A stretch of DNA of 8,170 nucleotides. Source: Proteobacteria bacterium UBA1844 (GTDB lineage Bacteria > Pseudomonadota > Gammaproteobacteria > Steroidobacterales > Woeseiaceae). This document shows positions 1 to 6,731 of this stretch, one piece after another. Position 1 is the stretch's first letter. Every line of letters starts with the position of its first letter. Below the pieces are notes generated by a model. It saw nothing but the letters and a program-made list of their open reading frames with translations, had not been told where the DNA came from and ran no database searches. The stretch spans positions 1 through 8,170 of the forward strand of contig DDIS01000007.1 in assembly GCA_002338615.1 (NCBI GenBank), read 5' to 3'. Both the position numbers and the translations under genes were made by a program.

Positions 1-28
1 TATAGTGTAAGCACCGGCACCGTATCCC

Positions 29-49
29 TTCGCCGGTCTCACTGGCGAA
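29..49 (+). promoter_or_regulatory. Hairpin in the 5' leader of the DEAD-box helicase gene
   Basis: TTCGCCGGT (29-37) can pair with ACTGGCGAA (41-49) around a CTC loop. This gives nine pairs, one of them G-U. The stem ends three bases before the GGAAA ribosome binding site at 53-57, which lies seven bases before the ATG at 65. No T-run follows on either strand, so it does not look like an intrinsic terminator. Its position suggests a translational control element. deaD leaders are known to be regulated in enterobacteria, but this particular structure is not one I recognise. The structure is seen in the sequence; the function is inferred. Confidence 0.45.
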
Positions 50-64
50 ACCGGAAACCGACCC

Positions 65-1786
65 ATGTCTGACCTACCAGCCAAGCCCGGCAACGCCCGG
101 TTTCGCGACTTCAAACTTGCACCCGCGCTTGTCCAGGCGCTCGATGATATCGGCTACGAAACGCCGACACCCATCCAGGTCCAGGCCATACCGCACTTGC
201 TGGAGGGCCTCGACCTGCTGGGGCACGCACCGACCGGAACCGGCAAGACTGCGGCCTTTGCGTTGCCACTGCTGTCTCGTATTGATCTTCACGACAAGAA
301 AGTGCAGGTGATGACTCTGGCGCCAACGCGCGAGCTTGCCATACAGGTTGCGGAAGCCTTTCAACGCTATGCCTGCCACATGAAAGGCTTTCACGTATTG
401 CCCATTTATGGTGGTCAGGAGTATGGCGGCCAGATCCGGCAGCTGAAACGTGGTGTCCATGCCGTCGTCGGTACGCCAGGGCGTGTGATGGACCATATGC
501 GCAAGGGCACCTTGCAACTCGATGGCCTGCAGGCGCTGGTACTGGACGAGGCCGATGAAATGCTGCGGATGGGTTTTATCGAGGAGGTGGAATGGATTCT
601 TGAGCAGACCCCGCCAGAGCGACAAATGGCGTTGTTCTCGGCCACCATGCCGAAGGAGATAGAACGGATTGCGCGGCGTCACCTCAGAAACCCTCGGGTG
701 ATCTCGATCGAAGCGCGCACCGCGACTGCCGAAACAATTCGGCAGCGTTTTTGGCAGGTTAGCGTCTTGCACAAACTCGATGCCCTGACGCGGATACTTG
801 AAGTCGAGCCATTCGATGCGATCCTGATATTCGTGCGCACCAAGACTGCAACCGTGGAGCTTGCCGAGAAGCTAGAAGCTCGTGGCTACGCGGCGGCTGC
901 GATGAACGGCGACATGGTGCAAGCGCAACGCGAACAAATGGTCGAACGGCTGAAGAACGGCAAGCTCGACATACTGGTGGCCACGGATGTTGCAGCGCGT
1001 GGCCTCGACGTTGATCGTATCAGCCATGTCATCAACTACGACATTCCCTACGACACAGAGGCCTATATCCATCGCATCGGTCGCACAGGCCGTGCCGGCC
1101 GCAGCGGCGAAGCAATTCTGTTTGTCGCGCCACGTGAACGTCGCATGCTGTACGCGATCGAAAAAGCAACCCGACAGAAAATCGAGCAACTGGTACTACC
1201 GACAACGGAAACCGTCAATAACAAGCGCATCGCCGATTTCAAACAAAAGATCAGCGACACGCTGGCCGTTGGTGACCTTGCGTTCATGCAAAGCCTGGTT
1301 GAACAGTATCGGCAGGAGCACGATATACCGGCGATAGAAATCGCCGCAGCACTGGCGAAACTGTCGCTCGGAGACAGGAAGTTGTTGCTGAGTCCGGACA
1401 CGCCGACGGCCGAGCGGCGCGAGAAAAAGCCGGGTGCGCGTCAACAAGGCGAATTCAAAACGACGGGCAAGAGACGACGAAGCAAGTCGGAGCCGGAGAA
1501 AAACCAGGAACGATTCCGGATTGAGGTCGGGCACCAGCACGGCGTAAAGCCTGGAAACATTGTTGGTGCAATTGCGAATGAAGCCGGGCTCGACGGCAAC
1601 CACATCGGCCATATAGAAATCGAGACGGATTACAGTTTCGTGGACCTGCCGCTCGGGATGCCGAAAGACATTTTCATGGACCTGAAAAAAGTCCGCGTTT
1701 GTGGCGAGGCACTGAAGATTTCACGGGTCTCAGAGCGGCAAACTGCGGCGAAAGGCAAGCATCGCAAGGCAGCTAAAAAGAAATGA
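65..1786 (+). CDS. deaD: ATP-dependent DEAD-box RNA helicase, DeaD/CsdA type
   Basis: This 573-residue cytoplasmic helicase unwinds short RNA duplexes; the DeaD/CsdA family acts in cold-adapted ribosome assembly and mRNA turnover. Visible motifs in order are the Q motif around Q38, Walker A APTGTGKT (55-62), PTREL (87-91), TPGR (137-140), DEAD (161-164), SAT (192-194), ARGLD (311-315) and HRIGRTGR (336-343). After a charged linker (about 445-480), residues 483-554 match the DbpA-type RNA-binding fold, and a Lys-rich tail ends the protein. E. coli DeaD is 629 residues, so this is slightly short but complete. The start is firm: GGAAA lies 7 bases upstream, an in-frame stop occurs at 8-10, and no other start lies between. 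Walker A has APTG where most relatives have AQTG, a mild variant. RhlE or DbpA are less likely because of the linker and C-terminal arrangement. Confidence 0.95.
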   Translation: MSDLPAKPGNARFRDFKLAPALVQALDDIGYETPTPIQVQAIPHLLEGLDLLGHAPTGTGKTAAFALPLLSRIDLHDKKVQVMTLAPTRELAIQVAEAFQRYACHMKGFHVLPIYGGQEYGGQIRQLKRGVHAVVGTPGRVMDHMRKGTLQLDGLQALVLDEADEMLRMGFIEEVEWILEQTPPERQMALFSATMPKEIERIARRHLRNPRVISIEARTATAETIRQRFWQVSVLHKLDALTRILEVEPFDAILIFVRTKTATVELAEKLEARGYAAAAMNGDMVQAQREQMVERLKNGKLDILVATDVAARGLDVDRISHVINYDIPYDTEAYIHRIGRTGRAGRSGEAILFVAPRERRMLYAIEKATRQKIEQLVLPTTETVNNKRIADFKQKISDTLAVGDLAFMQSLVEQYRQEHDIPAIEIAAALAKLSLGDRKLLLSPDTPTAERREKKPGARQQGEFKTTGKRRRSKSEPEKNQERFRIEVGHQHGVKPGNIVGAIANEAGLDGNHIGHIEIETDYSFVDLPLGMPKDIFMDLKKVRVCGEALKISRVSERQTAAKGKHRKAAKKK

Positions 1787-1899
1787 CTCACCGCACCGAA
1801 TTGCCTGAAATTGTCAACTTGACTTGATTTTCGGATCGGTGCAGATTTCCTGATGTAGACGACGGTTTTTCGTGCGCGCGGCGCAATCGCCGGGAGAGA
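1787..1899. other. Spacer between helicase gene and small hypothetical gene
   Basis: No gene is seen in these 113 bases. GCACCGA (1793-1799) is complementary to TCGGTGC (1836-1842), but the 36-base loop and absence of a T-run make it a poor terminator. TTGACT at 1819-1824 resembles a -35 box, yet the sequence 17 bases on (CAGATT) is a weak -10. CGGCG (1879-1883) and CGCCG (1888-1892) form a five-pair hairpin that touches the ribosome binding site of the next gene. Confidence 0.4.
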
Positions 1900-2214
1900 A
1901 TGATGCAAACGACCACAGACTGGACACCACATTGCGCCTTTATTCGCGACTATTTCTTTGGTGGACAGAGGAAGGTGGCCCAGCAGCTGGCAGCCTACCT
2001 GGCCAGGTACTACGTTGGGGATGAAATATCGGAACTGACGCCAAATACAGACGTTTCAGCACTTATCGGGGATTCGATTCGTCGATACATCGACAGGGAT
2101 GACTTCACGATGGTCCGTGACGACGACATGCTCGCGGACATCGACCTGAAGAATTCCATCACGTTCAAAGAACTCGTGGCAATCGTTCAGTCACAACGGG
2201 GCATAGCCGACTAA
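1900..2214 (+). CDS. Small acidic hypothetical protein
   Basis: I do not recognise this 104-residue protein. It has no signal peptide or membrane segment, so it is probably cytoplasmic. An N-terminal part rich in aromatic residues (about 8-45, with FIRDYFF and YLARYY) is followed by an Asp-rich half (40-83) and a final helix-like stretch (88-99, starting ITFKELV). That pattern faintly recalls carrier-protein-like folds, but no phosphopantetheine Ser-containing DSL motif is present, so I do not assign it. Two ATGs lie in tandem at 1900 and 1903. GGAG at 1893-1896 sits three bases from the first and six from the second, so 1903 may be the true start. The protein stands alone, downstream of the helicase by 113 bases and convergent with the next gene. 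Coding is supported by an open frame with a good ribosome binding site. Confidence 0.65.
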   Translation: MMQTTTDWTPHCAFIRDYFFGGQRKVAQQLAAYLARYYVGDEISELTPNTDVSALIGDSIRRYIDRDDFTMVRDDDMLADIDLKNSITFKELVAIVQSQRGIAD

Positions 2215-2325
2215 TCAAGCCGCATTGCGGGATATCAAATCGCCGGGCAACGTTTGCAGGGGAACATCGGATCCTGCAGGCAGGCACGTGGTCGCCGCCT
2301 TTGCGTCTCCTGCAGAGCCGGTCGA
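2215..2325. other. Convergent spacer with a possible long-range stem
   Basis: These 111 bases separate the 3' ends of two convergent genes. CTGCAGG (2274-2280) can pair with CCTGCAG (2309-2315), and inside it AGGC (2282-2285) can pair with GCCT (2297-2300). CCGC (2220-2223) and GCGG (2227-2230) form a smaller hairpin. Neither is followed by a T-run in either direction, so a bidirectional terminator is expected here from the layout but not proven by sequence. Confidence 0.3.
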
Positions 2326-3288
2326 TTACAAAGTGGTTGCACTCAAATTCAGGAGCGCTGGTACATCCTTCGGGTTGTACAGGCCGATCTGCGACACACG
2401 CAGAGGTTCTCTCGGCGCGGCGGTAATCACGATCGTCGATTTGCCATTGAAAAATTCCAGGTACGGGTCAATCATGTACTCGTCAAAGACGATGCCGTTG
2501 GACTCACCAAACCAGGTCAACGCTTCCAGCTGAGCCTGCGTCGTTTCCTCGGTTGACATGCCTTGTTCTGCGCAATATTTCTCGATGCGTTGATTCAGAC
2601 CCAGGTCTGTGAACTGCAGCTTAAAATTTCGCAACGCCGGACGGTAGGCGGTGCCCTTGGAGAGCTCGGTACGCATGTCGCCGTCCATGACGATATTCAT
2701 GCGCATGTCCCACATGTCTGCGGTGCTGGTATTAATCTCCATAGAAAAACTGTCTTTGTTGTTGTGAAATGTGGCAGCTGCGGAAATGACCTGCTCGCGA
2801 TAGCCTAGCCCTGCAAGTGCTGACGGGGAGAATCCATACTTGCCGACACAGCTCGCGGCAGGAAGCTCATGGTCGTCTACGCCCAATGCTTCCAGGCGCA
2901 TCTCGTAGACTTTCCGGTAGACATCAGAATTAGATGGGATATGCACGCCGGACACCAGGAAGCCAAAACTGTCTGGCAGGTCGGGACTGCTGGAGCCGCG
3001 CTTTGACGCCATGTCGCCGAGTTCCATCAGGCTCAGGAAACTTGATGTAACAATGCCGATCTTTTCGATGTAAATCTCGTCGTGTAAGCCTGCGATCCTT
3101 GCGCGCACGCCGTCCATGGTCAGTTCGCCGGCGAGCGTGGAGCTGATGCCCTCGTACTCGACTTGGACATAGGGCGACATCATGATCACCGCATTGTCGA
3201 CGCCGTTGCCGACATTATGGTGTAAATATGCTTTTGCGGCGCCGTAACCAACGGCGCCCAAGACCAGTATCGCAACAATCCATTTCAT
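2326..3288 (-). CDS. Membrane-anchored hypothetical protein, probably periplasmic
   Basis: This 320-residue protein is not one I can name. Residues 3-20 form a single hydrophobic segment after Met-Lys, read as a signal anchor or uncleaved signal, with the rest in the periplasm. The following stretch (about 41-80, with YEGISSTLAGELTMDGV) resembles the first beta-strands of AsmA/DUF945-like periplasmic proteins, where a short-strand repeat describes a layered beta structure. Alternating beta patterns recur at 164-203 and 220-230. Only two cysteines are present, C147 and C239, which could form a disulfide. The start at 3288 places Met-Lys directly before the hydrophobic segment; a GGGTGGG sequence lies just upstream on the coding strand. 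The gene is monocistronic, convergent with the small protein and divergent from the DUF6265 gene. The family link is tentative. Confidence 0.75.
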   Translation of the reverse strand: MKWIVAILVLGAVGYGAAKAYLHHNVGNGVDNAVIMMSPYVQVEYEGISSTLAGELTMDGVRARIAGLHDEIYIEKIGIVTSSFLSLMELGDMASKRGSSSPDLPDSFGFLVSGVHIPSNSDVYRKVYEMRLEALGVDDHELPAASCVGKYGFSPSALAGLGYREQVISAAATFHNNKDSFSMEINTSTADMWDMRMNIVMDGDMRTELSKGTAYRPALRNFKLQFTDLGLNQRIEKYCAEQGMSTEETTQAQLEALTWFGESNGIVFDEYMIDPYLEFFNGKSTIVITAAPREPLRVSQIGLYNPKDVPALLNLSATTL

Positions 3289-3593
3289 GATGACCCACCC
3301 GGCCAGCGCTTATGTTCATAGCGGATCGTGGCATTTTCTCAGGTGGTCGACCGGGCCGGAACCTAGGGTGTCACAGAATGAAAAATTCGAGCGTTGCGAG
3401 TTGTACACGGCCAAATTTGAAGGCCGGCGGCGTCGCCATAGCCCACAAGCGCTGATTTCGATTCGAAGTTGGTGTGGTTCCTGCGGTCGTGCAGGTTAAG
3501 ATACCGGTTGCGTTGCGCTCAGGGCACCTGGATGGCAGCCGCTGCCCATTGCTGCGCGAGGCAGGCAGCCAACAGTGACACGAGGATCAGCAC
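3289..3593. other. Divergent intergenic region
   Basis: These 305 bases lie between the start of the leftward membrane protein gene and the start of the rightward secreted protein gene. No convincing gene is seen: open frames here lack family resemblance and a ribosome binding site. The region should hold promoters for both directions. It contains the palindrome GGTCGACC (3345-3352), a five-pair hairpin CCTGC/GCAGG (3480-3484 with 3491-3495), and a TAAGAT -10-like hexamer at 3497-3502 without a credible -35 partner. Confidence 0.5.
3315..3342 (-). promoter_or_regulatory. Possible sigma-70-type promoter for the leftward hypothetical gene
   Basis: Reading the minus strand, CTGAGA (3342-3337) and TATGAA (3320-3315) are separated by 16 bases. 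Each matches the -35 and -10 consensus at four of six positions. Transcription would begin near 3308, leaving a leader of about 20 bases before the ATG at 3288. The placement is sensible, but the match is weak. Confidence 0.25.
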
Positions 3594-4121
3594 ATGCGTA
3601 ATTTGCTTGTTTGTTTCGTCGTACAGGCCGGGCTGTTGCTGCCCGCAGTGCCCGCATTCCCGGCAGAGCCACGGACTGAGCACACCTTCGCACTTGCTGA
3701 TGGGGAAACACGGCCGGCAGCGACACTCGACGATGCGAGCTGGCTGGTCGGGTCGTGGACCGGTACTGCGTTCGGGCAAACTTTCGAAGAAATCTGGAGC
3801 GCGCCGAGTGCCGGCTCTATGTTGGGTCTGTTCAAGCTTTACGACGACAAGGGCGTTGGGTTTTATGAAATCCTGTTGCTTACAGTGGAAGATGGAACAC
3901 TGAGCCTCAAAGTGAAGCATTTCAATGCCGATTTCACAGCCTGGGAAGACAAGCAGGATTTCATTAATTTCCGACTGGTGAAAAAGACCCCGAATGAACT
4001 GCATTTCGGTGGCTTGAGCTTCTACCGCCGCGACAATGACAGGATTGATGGCTATATTGTGATGCATAAGGGCGAGGACATCAGCGAACAGCATCTGGAA
4101 TATGTTCGAGTCAGCCGGTAA
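3594..4121 (+). CDS. Secreted DUF6265-family protein
   Basis: A 175-residue exported protein of unknown function. Residues 1-24 are a signal peptide: MRN, a hydrophobic core at 4-19, and possible cleavage after VPA (21) or FPA (24). The mature part has the hallmark of the DUF6265 family, a beta-rich lipocalin-like domain: WLVGSWTG (50-57), then EEIWSAP (65-71) and SMLGLFKL (75-82), followed by alternating beta strands to the end. No catalytic residues are known for the family. The start at 3594 is the first ATG after an in-frame stop at 3576, with GAGGA at 3582-3586 seven bases upstream. It ends 34 bases before the flavoprotein gene on the same strand, so it may be the first gene of that operon. 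A link to cell-wall sugar metabolism is guessed from position only. Confidence 0.85.
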   Translation: MRNLLVCFVVQAGLLLPAVPAFPAEPRTEHTFALADGETRPAATLDDASWLVGSWTGTAFGQTFEEIWSAPSAGSMLGLFKLYDDKGVGFYEILLLTVEDGTLSLKVKHFNADFTAWEDKQDFINFRLVKKTPNELHFGGLSFYRRDNDRIDGYIVMHKGEDISEQHLEYVRVSR

Positions 4122-4155
4122 TGCCGGCAGCGCGACATGTCCGGGAAATGAATAA

Positions 4156-5538
4156 ATGAGCGATGATATTCTGACAAAGTTAAAGCGCGTAGTCGGTGAC
4201 GGGCGCGTTGTGACCGGCGAAAGAGTGTCCGCGTATGAATTTCCGTGGGCAACGCATGATCGCTGCCTGGCAAAAGCATTTGTTTATCCGGCTTCGACCG
4301 AGGAAGTGTCAAAAGTAATGGCACTTTGCAATGAGCATCGACAGGTGGTGGTGCCGTTCGGTGGCACCACGAATCTCGTCCAGGGTTGTGCCACCGCGGA
4401 GGATGACATCGTATTGTCACTCAAGCACATGGCTGACGTCGAAGAGCTGGATAGCGCAGCCCAAACGCTGAGTGCCGGGGCCGGTTTGACTTTGCAGGCC
4501 GCGCAAGAGGCGGCCAATAAAGCCGGTCTGTATTTTCCGGTTGATATTGGCGCGCGCAGCAGCTGCACCCTGGGTGGTATCGTGTCGACGAATGCCGGCG
4601 GCACCAAGGTTATCCGCTATGGCATGACGCGCGATTCGGTTCTTGGCCTCGAGGTCGTGCTGGCGGACGGAACCGTACTGACGTCGATGAATCGCTTCAT
4701 CAAGAATAATTCCGGTTTCGACCTTAAACAGATGTTTATCGGCAGCGAAGGCGTGCTCGGTATAGTCACACGGGTCATTTTCCGGCTTGCCGTGAAGCCG
4801 CAAACCCAGCAAGTGGCGCTGCTCGCCTGTGATTCGTTCGACAAGGTGGTTGCGACGCTGCACACCGCGCAACAGATGCTGCCTGCAACCCTCACCGGCT
4901 TCGAGGTCATGTGGAACAGTTTCTACAGGCTTGCGGTGCAACCCAAGGGTCGACTGACTGCGCCGCTTGAACCGGGCGCGGCTCATTATATATTGCTGGA
5001 GGCCATGGGCTCGGAGCCCGAGCACGATGCGGCCGCATTCGAAGCCGTACTCGAGAGCTTGCTCACGAACGAGCTGCTTACCGACGGCGTGATCGCAAAA
5101 TCCGATCGCGAGCGTGCCGATATCTGGGCTATTCGGGACGAGGTCGAGCCGGTGATCGGTAACTCACACAATTTCGATGTGAGTTTGAAAAGCGCAGATG
5201 CGGGCGCGTATGTTGCGACATTGGTCAATAAGATACCTGCGGAGGTTGCGGGTACCGAGGTCGTGGGCTTTGGCCACCTGGGCGACAACAACGTGCACGT
5301 TTCGGTGCAAATGAAGGATCAATCCAGCGAACGGATACAGGCCGTTGAGAAGATCGTGTATGAGCAGCTGCTGCCGTACGACGGCGCGATCTCCGCCGAG
5401 CACGGCATTGGTATCGAAAAGCGTGCCTATCTGCCAATCTCTCGCACCGTTGAGGAAATCGACATAATGCGGCGTCTGAAACGCATGCTCGATCCCAACA
5501 ATATCTTGAATCCGGGCAAAGTGGTGGACGCCTCCTGA
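4156..5538 (+). CDS. FAD-linked D-2-hydroxyacid dehydrogenase, probably D-lactate dehydrogenase
   Basis: A 460-residue flavoprotein of the VAO/PCMH family (GlcD, D-lactate and D-2-hydroxyglutarate dehydrogenases), which oxidises D-2-hydroxyacids to 2-oxoacids. The FAD-binding domain shows PFGGTTNL (67-74), RSSCTLGGIVSTNAGG (134-149) and the IGSEGVLG segment near 195-202. The C-terminal FAD-oxidase domain shows WAIR (324-327, the substrate-binding Arg region), the metal-site motif HLGDNNVH (374-381) and EHGIG (415-419), ending with the typical LDPNNILNPGK. There is no iron-sulfur domain or membrane segment, so the electron acceptor is unknown. The start at 4156 has GGGA nine bases upstream. 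Its stop overlaps the nagA start by one base. Because murQ in the same operon releases D-lactate, D-lactate is the likeliest substrate. Glycolate or D-2-hydroxyglutarate cannot be excluded from sequence. Confidence 0.9.
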   Translation: MSDDILTKLKRVVGDGRVVTGERVSAYEFPWATHDRCLAKAFVYPASTEEVSKVMALCNEHRQVVVPFGGTTNLVQGCATAEDDIVLSLKHMADVEELDSAAQTLSAGAGLTLQAAQEAANKAGLYFPVDIGARSSCTLGGIVSTNAGGTKVIRYGMTRDSVLGLEVVLADGTVLTSMNRFIKNNSGFDLKQMFIGSEGVLGIVTRVIFRLAVKPQTQQVALLACDSFDKVVATLHTAQQMLPATLTGFEVMWNSFYRLAVQPKGRLTAPLEPGAAHYILLEAMGSEPEHDAAAFEAVLESLLTNELLTDGVIAKSDRERADIWAIRDEVEPVIGNSHNFDVSLKSADAGAYVATLVNKIPAEVAGTEVVGFGHLGDNNVHVSVQMKDQSSERIQAVEKIVYEQLLPYDGAISAEHGIGIEKRAYLPISRTVEEIDIMRRLKRMLDPNNILNPGKVVDAS

Positions 5539-6731
5539 TGTCGACGAGCAGTGCTGGCACGAAGCAGCGTCTCAGCAACGGTCGCGTGTTCGATGGCGAG
5601 CAGTTGCATATGGATCGTGACGTTGTCGTTGAGGGCGGGCGGATTACCGCGCTCATTGCGCGGCCCGACACCGCTTATGCAGATCACGAGACCATCGACT
5701 TGCAAGGACACCTGCTGGCACCCGGGCTGATTGACCTGCAGGTGAACGGCGGCGGTGGGGTACTGTTCAACGCCGCGCCCCGGATCGATTCGCTGCAGGC
5801 GATTGGCGCTGCGCACCGACAGTTCGGCACAACCGCATTTCTCGCGACCGTAATCACTGACCACGATACGGTGATGCAACAGGCGATCGCAGCGGTCGAG
5901 CGCGCAATTGCCGAGCGCGTGCCGGGCGTCATAGGGATTCATCTTGAAGGGCCGCACTTGAACAGCGGTTTCAGGGGCGTGCATGACGAGGCGCGCATGC
6001 GCGAACTCGATGAACCCTCGCTGGCGCGAATCTGTTCGCTGCAAGGGGGCCGCACGCTACTGACACTGGCGCCCGAAACCGTGGACACGGACATGATTTC
6101 CCGCTTGGTCGCAAGCGATATCGTGGTTTGCGCCGGTCACAGTTCGGCCGACTATGCAGCAACGCGACAGGCACTCGACGCTGGATTGAACGGCTTTACA
6201 CACCTCTTTAACGCGATGACCGGCATGCAGAGTCGTGAGCCCGGCATGGTGGGTGCGGCGCTGGAGGACGAAACGAGCTTTTTCGGCATCATCGCGGACG
6301 GCTACCACGTACATCCCGCGATGTTCGCGGTCGCTGTGGCCGCAAAAGCGACAGGCAAGGCCGTGCTGGTCAGCGACGCAATGCCGAGCGTCGGCTCAAC
6401 CAGCAAGAATTTTGATTTGTTCGGTGTGCCGGTACGTGCCGAAGACGGTCGATGCGTAACGCCGGAAGGGCGGCTGGCCGGGTCGGATATTGGCCTGATC
6501 AGCGCCGTTCGGAACGCCTGCCGGTTTGCGCGCATCGATCAGTACGAAGCATTGCGCATGGCCTCAACTTACGCCGCGCAAGCGATTCGCCTGGACAATG
6601 AGCTTGGCTATATTCGCCCCGGCTACCGGGCCAACCTTATCGAGCTGGACGATACGCTCGATGTACGACGCAGCTGGATCGATGGCGAAAGGCTGAATCA
6701 CGTGGCAGGTACTGCCGGAGCCGAAATGTGA
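5538..6731 (+). CDS. nagA: N-acetylglucosamine-6-phosphate deacetylase
   Basis: A 397-residue cytoplasmic enzyme of the amidohydrolase superfamily that converts GlcNAc-6-phosphate to glucosamine-6-phosphate and acetate, feeding amino-sugar recycling. Visible landmarks are PGLIDLQVNGGGG (62-74; Gln-x-Asn replaces the HxH metal pair, as in E. coli NagA), HLEGPH (135-140) with metal ligand E137, GHSSADY (200-206) with H201, THLFNAM (221-227) with H222, ADGYHV (253-258) with H257, and SDAM (279-282) with the catalytic base D280. These line up with E. coli E131, H195, H216, H251 and D273 at a nearly constant offset of six or seven, so the protein is complete and expected to use one metal. The ATG overlaps the previous stop as TGATG, and GGTGGA lies nine bases upstream, pointing to translational coupling. 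The last four bases overlap murQ. Confidence 0.96.
   Translation: MSTSSAGTKQRLSNGRVFDGEQLHMDRDVVVEGGRITALIARPDTAYADHETIDLQGHLLAPGLIDLQVNGGGGVLFNAAPRIDSLQAIGAAHRQFGTTAFLATVITDHDTVMQQAIAAVERAIAERVPGVIGIHLEGPHLNSGFRGVHDEARMRELDEPSLARICSLQGGRTLLTLAPETVDTDMISRLVASDIVVCAGHSSADYAATRQALDAGLNGFTHLFNAMTGMQSREPGMVGAALEDETSFFGIIADGYHVHPAMFAVAVAAKATGKAVLVSDAMPSVGSTSKNFDLFGVPVRAEDGRCVTPEGRLAGSDIGLISAVRNACRFARIDQYEALRMASTYAAQAIRLDNELGYIRPGYRANLIELDDTLDVRRSWIDGERLNHVAGTAGAEM

Noticed and set aside
74..772. Long open frame of 232 codons on the minus strand inside the helicase gene
   Set aside because: It lies entirely antisense to well-conserved helicase motifs, resembles no protein family and has no convincing start region.
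1793..1842. GCACCGA/TCGGTGC inverted repeat as a terminator of the helicase gene
   Set aside because: The 36-base loop and absence of a T-run make it weak.
3469..3903. 144-codon plus-strand open frame overlapping the DUF6265 gene start
   Set aside because: A different frame from the DUF6265 gene, Cys/Arg/Ser-rich and without family resemblance; it is a shadow.
3519..4094. 191-codon minus-strand open frame opposite the DUF6265 gene
   Set aside because: The plus-strand gene has a signal peptide, family motifs and a good ribosome binding site; the minus frame has none of these.
4114..4128. GCCGG-TAATG-CCGGC hairpin over the DUF6265 stop codon as a terminator
   Set aside because: Only five pairs and no following T-run; the next gene begins 34 bases later, so termination is not supported.
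4148..4159. Three-codon leader frame ATGAATAAATGA overlapping the flavoprotein start
   Set aside because: The GGGA sequence is only one base from this ATG but nine from the real one, so it is probably chance, though re-initiation cannot be excluded.
4417..5025. 202-codon minus-strand open frame within the flavoprotein gene
   Set aside because: Antisense to conserved FAD-domain coding sequence, with no recognisable domain.
5427..6044. 205-codon minus-strand open frame across the flavoprotein-nagA junction
   Set aside because: It is antisense to two clearly identified genes; its composition (His, Arg and Gln rich) is typical of a shadow frame in GC-rich DNA.
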